This document shows, one piece after another, positions 1-6,152 of a stretch of 6,161 bases of DNA; position 1 is the first letter of the stretch, and every line of letters starts with the position of its first letter. The position numbers and the translations under genes were made by a program. Source of the stretch: Proteobacteria bacterium UBA4656 (GTDB taxonomy: Bacteria > Pseudomonadota > Gammaproteobacteria > Xanthomonadales > Ahniellaceae); NCBI GenBank assembly GCA_002405525.1, contig DHLY01000142.1, forward strand, positions 4,786 through 10,946, given 5' to 3'. Under the pieces are notes generated by a model, which was given only the letters and a program-made list of their open reading frames with translations, ran no database searches and had not been told where the DNA came from.

Positions 1-33
1 GGCCGCGCGCGGCGCTGGCGCCGCGCGGCGGCC
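1..33. repeat. Strong GC-only hairpin upstream of the kinase gene
   Basis: Bases 6-15 and 18-27 form a perfect 10-bp inverted repeat (CGCGCGGCGC, then TG, then GCGCCGCGCG). Bases 1-5 and 29-33 (GGCCG/CGGCC) extend the stem with one bulged G at 28. No T-run follows on either strand, so it is not a standard intrinsic terminator. It may still end an upstream transcript, or it may be the end of an upstream coding region: one plus-strand frame is open from the window edge to a TGA at 56-58. The structure is seen directly; its role is unknown. Confidence 0.5.
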
Positions 34-90
34 GGGATCGCCGCGGTGCGCGGTCTGATCGCGCTTTCGCCGCACCGCTACCATTCACGC

Positions 91-3000
91 ATGTCCGTCA
101 CCACGCTCAGCCTGCTGGCCGCCCTTGCGTGGGCCGCCGTGCTGTTCGGTGTGGCGCTGGCCGGCGAGCGACGCCTGCGACTGCCCGAGCCCGCCTGGGC
201 GGCGGTCTACGCGCTGTCGCTGGCGGTGTACTGCACGTCCTGGACCTTCTATGGCACGGTGGCACAGGCCGCGGCGCATCGCTGGATCGTGCCACCGACG
301 TTCATCGGCACCATTGCGCTGTTCGCGCTGGGCTTTCCCTTCCTGCGGCGCCTGGCGCGGCTGGCGCGCGAGCACAACAGCACCTCGATCGCCGACCTGA
401 TCGCCTCGCGGTCCGGCAAGAGCCCGCGCCTGGCCGCGCTCGTCACCGCGGTCGCGGTGGCGGGGATGGTGCCTTACATCGCGCTGCAACTGCGCGCGGT
501 GGCGCAGAGCTTCGCCCTGCTCACGGCTGCCGACGGCGGATTCGCTGCGACCGCCGCCTGGCAAGACCTCGCGTTCTGGGTGGCGGTGCTGATGGCGGCC
601 TTTGCAATGCTGTTCGGCACCCGGCGCGCGGCCGCCACCGAACACAACCGCGGCCTGGTGCTGGCGATGGGCTTCGAATCGCTGTTCAAGCTGCTTGCCT
701 TGCTCACGCTCGGCGCCTTCGCGGTGTGGGAGGTCGGCGGCGGGCCGCTGGCGCTGGCGATGCGTGCGGCGGAGCTTCCAGCGCCGATGCCGGGCGGCGG
801 ATTCCTCGCCCTGGTGCTGCTCGGCGCGTTGGCGATGTTCACCTTGCCGCACCAGTTCCACATCGGCTTCGTCGAACTGCGCGACGACGCCCACCTGCGC
901 GCGGCGCGCTGGCTGTTTCCGCTGTACCTGCTGTTGATCGCCGCACCGATCCTGCCGCTGGCCTGGGCAGGGCAGGTGGCGCTCGGCAGCGTTCTGCCGC
1001 CCGACCTGTATTCGCTGGCTTTGCCGCTGTCGCGTGGTGCCGACGGCCTGGCGATGCTCGCCTTCCTGGGCGGGCTGTCGGCGGCCACCGGGATGGTGAT
1101 CATGGCCGCGATCACGCTGTCGATCATGATCGGCAACCATTGGCTCGCTCCGGCGCTGCTGCGCGGCGCGGTGGCGGCGGGAGCACGGCAGCGCGACCTG
1201 CGCGGGGTGGTGCTGGGCCTGCGCCGGCTCGCCATCGCCGGGATTCTGCTGCTGGCGTGGGCGTACAGCCGTGCAGTCGGCGAATCCGCCGCACTGGCCG
1301 ACATCGGCGCGCTCAGCTTTTCTGCGCTGGCGCAGCTCGCGCCGGCGGTGGTCGGCGTGGCCTACGCGCAGCGTCTGCCTGCGCACGCGGTGGCGGGTGG
1401 ACTGCTGGCGGGCCTGCTGGCGTGGGCCTGGCTGCTGCTGGTGCCGGCCCTCGTCCAGGCCGGCATGCTGCCGGCGGTGGTGCTCGATGCCGCAGGTACG
1501 CTGGCCCCCGAGCGCATCCTCGGCCTGCAGGGTTGGGACGCGATCACCCGCGCGGTACTGCTCAGCGTCGCCGCCAACACGCTGGTGCTGCTGCTGCTCG
1601 CGCGCGCACCGGCGCGCGCGCCGGTGCGCGAGCCTCGGCCGGTCGCCGCGGGCGACCTGCGCGCGCTGGCGGCGCGCTTCCTGGGTCCGACACGGGTGGC
1701 GCAGGCCCTCGACGGTCTGGCGGACGCCGCGCCGGTCGAGACCGAGCGCGCCGCGCGCGTGGAGCGCGACCTGGCCGCGGTGCTGGGTGCTGCCTCGGCG
1801 CGCTGGCTGCTCGACACCGCCCGCCGCGGCGGCGAGGTCGCCGCCGTGGCCGACATCGTCGGCGAAGCCTCGGCGGCGGCGCGCTTCAACCAGGTGCTGC
1901 TGGAAGCCGCGCTGGAGAACATGAGCCAGGGCATCAGCGTGGTCGATCGCGACCTGCGGCTGGTGGCCTGGAACCAGCGCTATGCCGACCTGTTCGGCTA
2001 TCCGCGCGAACTGCTCGTCGTGGGCACGCCGATCGAGGCCCTGGTGCGGCACAACGCGGCGCGCGGCTTGCTCGGCGCGGGCGACGTGCAGTCGCTGGTG
2101 GAGCGCCGTCTGGCGCACATGCGTGCCGGAACGCCCTATGTCGCCGAGCGTCGTTTCCCCGATGGCACGGTGGTCGAGATCCGCGGCAATCCGATGCCGG
2201 GCGGCGGCTTCGTCGCCACCTTCACCGACGTCACCGCGTTCCGCCGCGCGCAGCAGGCCCTCGAACAGGCCAACCTGACGCTGGAGGAGCGCGTGGTGCA
2301 GCGCACGCGCGAATCGGAAGCCGCCCGCGACGAGGCCGAACGCGCCAACCGCGCGAAGAGCCGCTTCCTGGCCGCGGTCAGCCACGACCTGCTGCAGCCG
2401 GTCAATGCCGCGCATCTGTTCACGCATGCGCTGGCGCAGCAGTTGCAGCACCCGCAGTACCGTGCGGCGGTGGCGGACATCGACGGTGCGCTGACCTCCA
2501 CCGAGACCCTGCTCGCCGGCCTGCTCGACATCTCGCGGCTCGATGCCGGCGGGCTCGCGCCGCGTGTCGACCGCTTCCCGGTGGCCGAGGTGCTCGACCC
2601 ACTGGCGGCGGAGTTCGGCGTGCTCGCGCGCGGGCGCGGCCTGCTGCTGCGCCATCGGTCGTGCGCGGCCTGGGTCGAGAGCGACCCGCAACTGCTGCGT
2701 CGCGTGCTGCAGAACTTCCTGTCCAACGCGGTGCGCTACGGCGAGCGCGGCCGTATCGTGCTCGGCTGCCGGCGGGTCGGCGCCGCGCTGCGGATCGAGG
2801 TCTGGGATGCCGGGCCGGGCATCGCCGAGTCCGATCGCGCGGCGATCTTCGAGGAGTTCCGCCGCCTGGCGCGTCCCGGCGGCAGCGAGGGGCTCGGGCT
2901 CGGGCTCGCCATCGCCGATCGCATCGCGCGGCTGTTGGGTCATCGCGTCGGCCTGCGCTCATGGCCCGGGCGCGGCAGCGTGTTCTCGATCGAGGTCCCG

Positions 3001-3441
3001 CGGTCAGCCCCCGTCGCGCGCACCGCCGCCGCCGCCGCGCCGGTCGTCGGCGCGGTGCCGCGCGGCCGCGTGCTGGTGGTCGACAACGACCCCGCGGTGC
3101 TGCGCGCCATGCAGGCGCTGCTGTCCGGATGGGACCTCGCGGTCGACGTTGCGCGCGACCGCGCGCAGGCGGTCGCCGCGGCCATCGCGGCGCCGCCCGA
3201 CCTGCTGCTGCTCGACTACCACCTCGACGGCGGCGCCAGCGGCCTCGGCGTGCGCGAGGCGCTCGTGGCGGCCTGCGGCGCGCGCCCGGCCATCGTGCTG
3301 TCGGCCGACCACGGCGAGCCGGTGCGCGCCGCGGTGGCCGCGGCCGGCCTGCCGCTGCTGATGAAGCCGGTCAGGCCGCTGGCCCTGCGCTCGCTGATGG
3401 CCCGGCTGCTGGCCGCGCGCGCCGGGTTGACGGCGGACTGA
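91..3441 (+). CDS. NahK/ErcS-type hybrid sensor histidine kinase/response regulator with symporter-like sensor domain
   Basis: Membrane sensor kinase that should autophosphorylate and pass phosphate to its own receiver domain and then to partners not in this window. Residues count from the ATG at 91 (1116 aa). Residues 1 to about 500 are a chain of hydrophobic helices resembling sodium:solute symporters (SLC5/PutP-like), including the YCTSWTFYG block typical of such kinases. About 605-715 is a PAS domain (MSQGISVVDRDLRLVAWN to FTDVT), followed by a charged coiled coil at about 718-757. HisKA carries SHDLLQP with phospho-acceptor His765. HATPase shows the N box (N875, N879), the G1 box DAGPG (D906) and a glycine-rich G2 box (934-938). 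The receiver at about 992-1110 has acidic D998/D1000, phospho-acceptor D1042, S1071 and K1092. All key residues are present, so it should be active. I chose ATG 91 because homologues begin just before the first helix. The frame is open back to base 1, a GTG at 46 is possible, and no clear Shine-Dalgarno precedes 91. The ligand is unknown. The name is from family resemblance, not a search. Confidence 0.93.
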   Translation: MSVTTLSLLAALAWAAVLFGVALAGERRLRLPEPAWAAVYALSLAVYCTSWTFYGTVAQAAAHRWIVPPTFIGTIALFALGFPFLRRLARLAREHNSTSIADLIASRSGKSPRLAALVTAVAVAGMVPYIALQLRAVAQSFALLTAADGGFAATAAWQDLAFWVAVLMAAFAMLFGTRRAAATEHNRGLVLAMGFESLFKLLALLTLGAFAVWEVGGGPLALAMRAAELPAPMPGGGFLALVLLGALAMFTLPHQFHIGFVELRDDAHLRAARWLFPLYLLLIAAPILPLAWAGQVALGSVLPPDLYSLALPLSRGADGLAMLAFLGGLSAATGMVIMAAITLSIMIGNHWLAPALLRGAVAAGARQRDLRGVVLGLRRLAIAGILLLAWAYSRAVGESAALADIGALSFSALAQLAPAVVGVAYAQRLPAHAVAGGLLAGLLAWAWLLLVPALVQAGMLPAVVLDAAGTLAPERILGLQGWDAITRAVLLSVAANTLVLLLLARAPARAPVREPRPVAAGDLRALAARFLGPTRVAQALDGLADAAPVETERAARVERDLAAVLGAASARWLLDTARRGGEVAAVADIVGEASAAARFNQVLLEAALENMSQGISVVDRDLRLVAWNQRYADLFGYPRELLVVGTPIEALVRHNAARGLLGAGDVQSLVERRLAHMRAGTPYVAERRFPDGTVVEIRGNPMPGGGFVATFTDVTAFRRAQQALEQANLTLEERVVQRTRESEAARDEAERANRAKSRFLAAVSHDLLQPVNAAHLFTHALAQQLQHPQYRAAVADIDGALTSTETLLAGLLDISRLDAGGLAPRVDRFPVAEVLDPLAAEFGVLARGRGLLLRHRSCAAWVESDPQLLRRVLQNFLSNAVRYGERGRIVLGCRRVGAALRIEVWDAGPGIAESDRAAIFEEFRRLARPGGSEGLGLGLAIADRIARLLGHRVGLRSWPGRGSVFSIEVPRSAPVARTAAAAAPVVGAVPRGRVLVVDNDPAVLRAMQALLSGWDLAVDVARDRAQAVAAAIAAPPDLLLLDYHLDGGASGLGVREALVAACGARPAIVLSADHGEPVRAAVAAAGLPLLMKPVRPLALRSLMARLLAARAGLTAD
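1603..1630. repeat. Perfect 28-bp palindrome inside the kinase gene
   Basis: The half-site CGCGCACCGGCGCG at 1603-1616 is followed at once by its exact reverse complement at 1617-1630, with no spacer. It encodes an Ala/Arg/Pro-rich linker (ARAPARAPVRE) just after the last hydrophobic helix of the membrane domain and before the cytoplasmic part of the kinase. It may simply result from a GC-rich low-complexity linker. It could also form a cruciform or slow transcription or translation between the two halves of the protein. The symmetry is seen; any role is speculation. Confidence 0.6.
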
Positions 3442-3459
3442 AACGCGGGGCGGTCGCGA

Positions 3460-4956
3460 TCAGGGTTCGAAGCCGTTGCTGAAGATCAGTCCCGCCGGCG
3501 GCGTCACCGAGGCCGCGCCGATGCGGTACAGCGTGCCACCGCCGACGAAGAACAGCGCACCGCCCTGGTCCTCGCCGAATGCGAGCACCACCCCGGCGAT
3601 CGCGGCGCCGTTGATGTCGGTGCTCACGATGACCGCGGCGGTCGGTTCGGTCCAGTTGTTGCCGCCGGTCTCGTTGGCATAGCGGATCTGCGAGCGGCAG
3701 GCGTCGCCGTAGAAATACGTGCCCCGGAGCACCGTCGACGGGCCGCGGTAGACGTGGCCGCCGGTCACCGAGCAGCCGTTGCTGGTGGTATTGCCCGCGC
3801 AGTTGAGGTTGCTGTTGCGATAGGCGATCACCGGATTGACGCGGTTCGTGCCGGTCGGACAGGCGGCGGTGCACACGCTGCCGCCGGTGGCGTTGCGTCC
3901 CTCGCAGGTCACCCAGCCGAAGTCCGCCCCGAGCGGGTCGATGCCCGGGCGCCAGCGGTTGACCTCCTCCCATGCGCCCTGGCCGACATCGCCGATCCAC
4001 AGGTCGCCGGTCTGGCGATCGAAGCTCCAGCGCCAGGGGTTGCGCAGCCCGTACGCCCAGACCTCGTCGCAGGACTGCGGGATGGTTCCGGCAGCCGCCC
4101 CCGGCTGCCCCGAGGGAATGCCGTACTCCGCGACCTGGTTGGTGCGTGGCGCACCGCACAGGGTGCTGGTGTTGGCGGGCGTGGTGGCGTCGATGTCGAG
4201 CCGCAGCATCTTGCCGAGCAGCGCGCGGGAATCGGGATCGCCGCCGTTGGCGGTGAAATTCGCATCCGGAGCGCAAGCGCCGTCCGGATTCAACGCCGCG
4301 GGGTCGAGGGTCTGGCCGCGATTGCAGGGGTCGCCGCCGCTGCCGCCGTCGCCGAGCCCGAAGTAAAGCAGGCCATCCGGGCCGAACACGATGTGGCCGC
4401 CGTTGTGGTTGCTGAAGTCCTGGTCCGCGCGCAGGATCACGCGGCAGGACGCGCGGTCGCTGGCGGTCAGGGCATCGAGCGCGGGATCGGCCATGGTGTA
4501 GCGCAGGATCATGCTGTCGCCGTTGGCGTCGGTGATGCTGGCGAAGAACACCCCGCGTCCGCCCCCGCTGCCGTTGAAGCCGGGATGGAAGGCGAGGCCG
4601 AGCAGCCCGCGCTCGCCACCGGACGTGAAGCCGACGCCGGTCGTCGCGCTGTCGCCTGGATAGGTGCATTGCAGGGTCTCGCCGGTGACCGACAGGTCGA
4701 GAAACGGCGCGGTCACCAGCGCCCCCGCACGCACGACGCGGATCTCGCCGCCCTGCTGGATCACGAAGACCCGGCCCAGCGGTTCATCGGCGGTGAACAC
4801 GCCGATCGGAGAGACCAGGCCGGTCGTCACCACGGGCGTGATCACGACGTCGGCGGGCACCGGCTGTGCTCTGGCGATCGTTGCCGCCAGCAGCAATGCG
4901 GTCAGCGCGGCGAAGAACGACGCGAATCTGGTTGTCGGCATGTGCATTCTCGGCAT
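3460..4956 (-). CDS. Secreted PQQ-dependent sugar dehydrogenase (glucose/sorbosone dehydrogenase family)
   Basis: Predicted periplasmic or secreted six-bladed beta-propeller enzyme that uses PQQ and calcium to oxidise sugars or similar alcohols. Starting at 4956 it has 498 aa. Residues 1-30 form a Sec signal peptide (basic start, hydrophobic FFAALTALLLAA, cleavage after ARA30). The mature protein starts VVITPVVTTGLVSPIGVF, a typical blade-one opening. The block NHNGGHIVFGPDGLLYFG carries H184, which matches the catalytic base of soluble glucose dehydrogenase. GLRNPWRW carries R305, which matches the conserved substrate/PQQ arginine. GKMLRLDID, QGAWEEVN and GGHVYRG are further family blocks. 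Twelve cysteines, an even number, suit disulfides in an exported protein. The C-terminus is a Pro-Pro linker and IFSNGFEP, described under findings. The start is uncertain: in-frame ATGs lie at 4956, 4947 and 4941, and none has a strong ribosome site. The gene converges on the kinase with an 18-base gap, so the two are not co-transcribed. The family is secure; the substrate is not known. Confidence 0.9.
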   Translation of the reverse strand: MPRMHMPTTRFASFFAALTALLLAATIARAQPVPADVVITPVVTTGLVSPIGVFTADEPLGRVFVIQQGGEIRVVRAGALVTAPFLDLSVTGETLQCTYPGDSATTGVGFTSGGERGLLGLAFHPGFNGSGGGRGVFFASITDANGDSMILRYTMADPALDALTASDRASCRVILRADQDFSNHNGGHIVFGPDGLLYFGLGDGGSGGDPCNRGQTLDPAALNPDGACAPDANFTANGGDPDSRALLGKMLRLDIDATTPANTSTLCGAPRTNQVAEYGIPSGQPGAAAGTIPQSCDEVWAYGLRNPWRWSFDRQTGDLWIGDVGQGAWEEVNRWRPGIDPLGADFGWVTCEGRNATGGSVCTAACPTGTNRVNPVIAYRNSNLNCAGNTTSNGCSVTGGHVYRGPSTVLRGTYFYGDACRSQIRYANETGGNNWTEPTAAVIVSTDINGAAIAGVVLAFGEDQGGALFFVGGGTLYRIGAASVTPPAGLIFSNGFEP

Positions 4957-5116
4957 GTGCTTTCGATCCCGGCCCTTGGTTGTACGGCCGCCGAGACTCG
5001 CAGAATCCAGGCGGCGCGATCGTGACAGCGGTCGCGCTGGCCTGGACGGCCAACGGCGCGTTGCAAGCGTACACGGTGTCGCCCTGCCGGCCGCTCGTCG
5101 AGCGCGGCTTGCCCTG

Positions 5117-5170
5117 CGATCCGCCGCAGGTCGGGTCGAGTACCGGTCCGGGCGGGTTCCCGGCGGATCG
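5117..5170. repeat. 10-bp inverted repeat in the dehydrogenase leader
   Basis: CGATCCGCCG at 5117-5126 and CGGCGGATCG at 5161-5170 are exact reverse complements separated by 34 bases. It could be the base of a larger RNA stem or a pair of half-sites for a regulator, about 160-215 bases upstream of the dehydrogenase start. In DNA this GC-rich a chance repeat is also possible. Confidence 0.4.
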
Positions 5171-5213
5171 ATCGCGCGTGCGGTCCCCTGCCAGCGGTCT
5201 TCGCGACGCGCTC

Positions 5214-5234
5214 GGGCTGGATGTTCTCCAGCCC
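5214..5234. repeat. 8-bp hairpin in the dehydrogenase leader
   Basis: GGGCTGGA (5214-5221) and TCCAGCCC (5227-5234) form a perfect 8-bp stem around a 5-base loop, about 260 bases upstream of the dehydrogenase start. A weaker 5-bp stem (CTCGC/GCGAG, 5234-5248) lies next to it. No T-run follows on either strand. It may be an operator-like dyad or an RNA structure; the role is unknown. Confidence 0.4.
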
Positions 5235-5352
5235 TCGCCCTGCGCGAGCGGCTGGCGGCAGGTTGCGGGTACTGCACGGTTCGGGACCAACCGGCGGCGC
5301 GCGGCTCCAGCCGGTGACGGAACGTTGCGACCTGTTGCTGCGACACCGTGGC

Positions 5353-5379
5353 GCGGGCGGCAGGAGCATTGCCGCCCGC
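5353..5379 (-). terminator. Terminator-like hairpin behind the SPOR gene
   Basis: GCGGGCGGCA (5353-5362) and TGCCGCCCGC (5370-5379) form a perfect 10-bp, nearly all-GC stem with a 7-base loop. It starts four bases after the stop codon of the SPOR gene, the expected place for a terminator of that transcript. No U-tract follows, so it may only stall polymerase or protect the 3' end. Such hairpins without a U-tract are common in high-GC genomes. Confidence 0.55.
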
Positions 5380-5383
5380 CGAT

Positions 5384-5968
5384 TCAGCGCGCTTCTCGCA
5401 GCGCCATCGCCTCGATGCCGCTCTCGGCGAGGGCGCGCCGCGCCTCGTCCAGTGCGCGCGCACTGGCGAACGGACCGACGCGCACCCGGTGCCAGGTGGC
5501 GCCATTGACCGTCACCGCCACCACCGCCGCGCGCTGGCCGAGCAGCGCCAGCCGCGCCTTCAATTGGTCGGCATCGGCCGGGGAGCGGAACGATCCGGCC
5601 TGCAGGAACAGCCGCGCATCGCTCGTGGCGGTCGGGCTGTCGGGCGCCGGCTGGGCGGCCTCGGCGGCGATCTGCGCGTCCGGGACCACGGTCTCCATCT
5701 CCGGCAGCACGGTGTAGAAGTCGAACCGCGGCCGCGTTTCCGCGGGCTTGGCGGCCTCGGCGGCCACGCCGGGGTCGCTGCCGCGGACGGCCGCGGCCTG
5801 CGGGTTGGGCTGCGGGCCCTCGCCGCCGCGCAGCGCGGGCACCCAGTCCCGGTACATCGCGACGCCGGCCAGCCCGAGCCCCAGCACCACGCCGGTCAGC
5901 AGCCAGACGTAGAAGGGCAGGGGTCGTGGGCCGCCGCCGCGGGTTGCCTGTGACTTGGATTTCGCCAT
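5384..5968 (-). CDS. SPOR-domain membrane protein, FtsN-like
   Basis: A 194-aa bitopic inner-membrane protein likely to bind denuded glycan strands of septal peptidoglycan and act in cell division or wall remodelling. Residues 1-17 are basic and cytoplasmic (MAKSKSQATR, GGGPRP). About 18-40 is a single membrane helix followed by DW, so the C-terminus should be periplasmic. Residues 41-115 are a disordered Ala/Pro-rich linker that contains FYTVLPEMETVVP at 84-96, a block I recall from other proteobacterial SPOR proteins. Residues 117-193 form the SPOR domain, with LFLQAGSF in the first strand and HRVRVGPF in the later RNP-like strand. The start at 5968 is supported by AGGA six bases upstream. 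A similar gene follows argS in Pseudomonas and Xanthomonas relatives, so argS may lie beyond base 6161 on this strand. The domain is certain. Which SPOR protein of the cell this is, FtsN or a paralogue, cannot be decided here. Confidence 0.92.
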   Translation of the reverse strand: MAKSKSQATRGGGPRPLPFYVWLLTGVVLGLGLAGVAMYRDWVPALRGGEGPQPNPQAAAVRGSDPGVAAEAAKPAETRPRFDFYTVLPEMETVVPDAQIAAEAAQPAPDSPTATSDARLFLQAGSFRSPADADQLKARLALLGQRAAVVAVTVNGATWHRVRVGPFASARALDEARRALAESGIEAMALREAR

Positions 5969-5974
5969 CGGGAT

Positions 5975-5978
5975 TCCT
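5975..5978 (-). promoter_or_regulatory. Ribosome binding site of the SPOR gene
   Basis: AGGA on the minus strand lies six bases before the ATG at 5968. It is the clearest Shine-Dalgarno in the window and fixes this start. Confidence 0.7.
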
Positions 5979-6062
5979 GGTTGCGCGTCGCGTCGGCGAG
6001 TTCCGTTCCGCCGGGTATTGTCTCAGGTTCCGCCAGGCAGGGGCATGGCGCGGCGCGGGCGG

Positions 6063-6086
6063 GTGGGAGCCGGTTCAGCCGGCGAT
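6063..6086 (+). repeat. REP-like palindromic unit with GTGG head
   Basis: The unit begins GTGGGA and contains GCCGG (6069-6073), loop TTCAG, CCGGC (6079-6083), then GAT. A GTGGGAGC head, a TTCAG loop and a GCGAT tail is the form I recall for scattered intergenic REP elements of Xanthomonadales, including the GTAG-headed SMAG family of Stenotrophomonas. Only one copy of this exact unit is in the window, so the family assignment rests on recalled motifs. Confidence 0.5.
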
Positions 6087-6111
6087 CGCCCTGGCGAGGG
6101 GATCTCGACCT

Positions 6112-6136
6112 GTCGGAGCGAGCACCGCTCGCGACC
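6112..6136 (+). repeat. REP-like palindromic unit with GTCG head
   Basis: The unit begins GTCGGA and contains GCGAGC (6118-6123), loop ACC, GCTCGC (6127-6132), then GACC. It shares layout and orientation with the unit at 6063-6086 (GTNGGAGC head, stem-loop, GCGA tail), 49 bases away from start to start, which supports a pair of related elements upstream of the SPOR gene. Confidence 0.5.
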
Positions 6137-6152
6137 GCACCGTCCGGTGCGG
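6135..6152. repeat. 7-bp hairpin adjoining the second REP-like unit
   Basis: CCGCACC (6135-6141) and GGTGCGG (6146-6152) pair perfectly around a four-base GTCC loop. It directly abuts the second REP-like unit. It could be the terminator of the gene beyond the window edge, or a further part of the repeat cluster. No T-run follows inside the window. Confidence 0.45.

Larger units (their letters stand above)
4957..5352. other. Non-coding gap, leader region of the dehydrogenase gene
   Basis: About 400 bases lie between the hairpin behind the SPOR gene and the dehydrogenase start. The dehydrogenase frame stays open through the whole stretch, but its translation is Arg/Ala/Pro-rich with no recognisable domain and would put about 180 residues before a clear signal peptide, so I treat it as non-coding. 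The promoter of the dehydrogenase gene should lie here on the minus strand, but I found no convincing -35/-10 pair. Two inverted repeats are listed separately. No tRNA or known riboswitch was recognised. Confidence 0.6.

Noticed and set aside
85..2943. A 952-codon open frame antisense to the kinase gene
   Set aside because: Its translation is Arg/Gln/His/Gly-rich with no domain and lies opposite a kinase with every catalytic motif intact. Long antisense open frames are expected in high-GC genes.
129..3482. An 1117-codon open frame in another plus-strand frame over the kinase
   Set aside because: Arg/Ala/Gly-rich low-complexity translation without membrane helices or motifs; a shadow of the kinase gene.
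3371..4669. A 432-codon minus-strand frame over the dehydrogenase
   Set aside because: The translation is Arg-rich and lacks family motifs, whereas the overlapping frame holds the signal peptide and the propeller blocks.
3754..5025. A 423-codon plus-strand frame antisense to the dehydrogenase
   Set aside because: Ala/Val/Gly/Arg-rich shadow with no recognisable domain; it ignores the gene boundary at 4956.
4977..5060. Possible -10 boxes (TACAAC, TACGCT) on the minus strand before the dehydrogenase
   Set aside because: No acceptable -35 at 16-18 bases; matches this weak are expected by chance.
5140..5180. GGGTTCCC near 5156 resembling a tRNA T-loop
   Set aside because: No acceptor stem, anticodon arm or D-arm can be placed around it.
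4957..5505. N-terminal extension of the dehydrogenase frame by about 183 residues
   Set aside because: It would bury a clear Sec signal peptide, overlap the SPOR gene by about 120 bases and add only basic low-complexity sequence.
4866..5717. A 283-codon plus-strand frame across the gap and the SPOR gene
   Set aside because: It runs across two annotated regions, has no motif and lies antisense to a well-supported SPOR domain.
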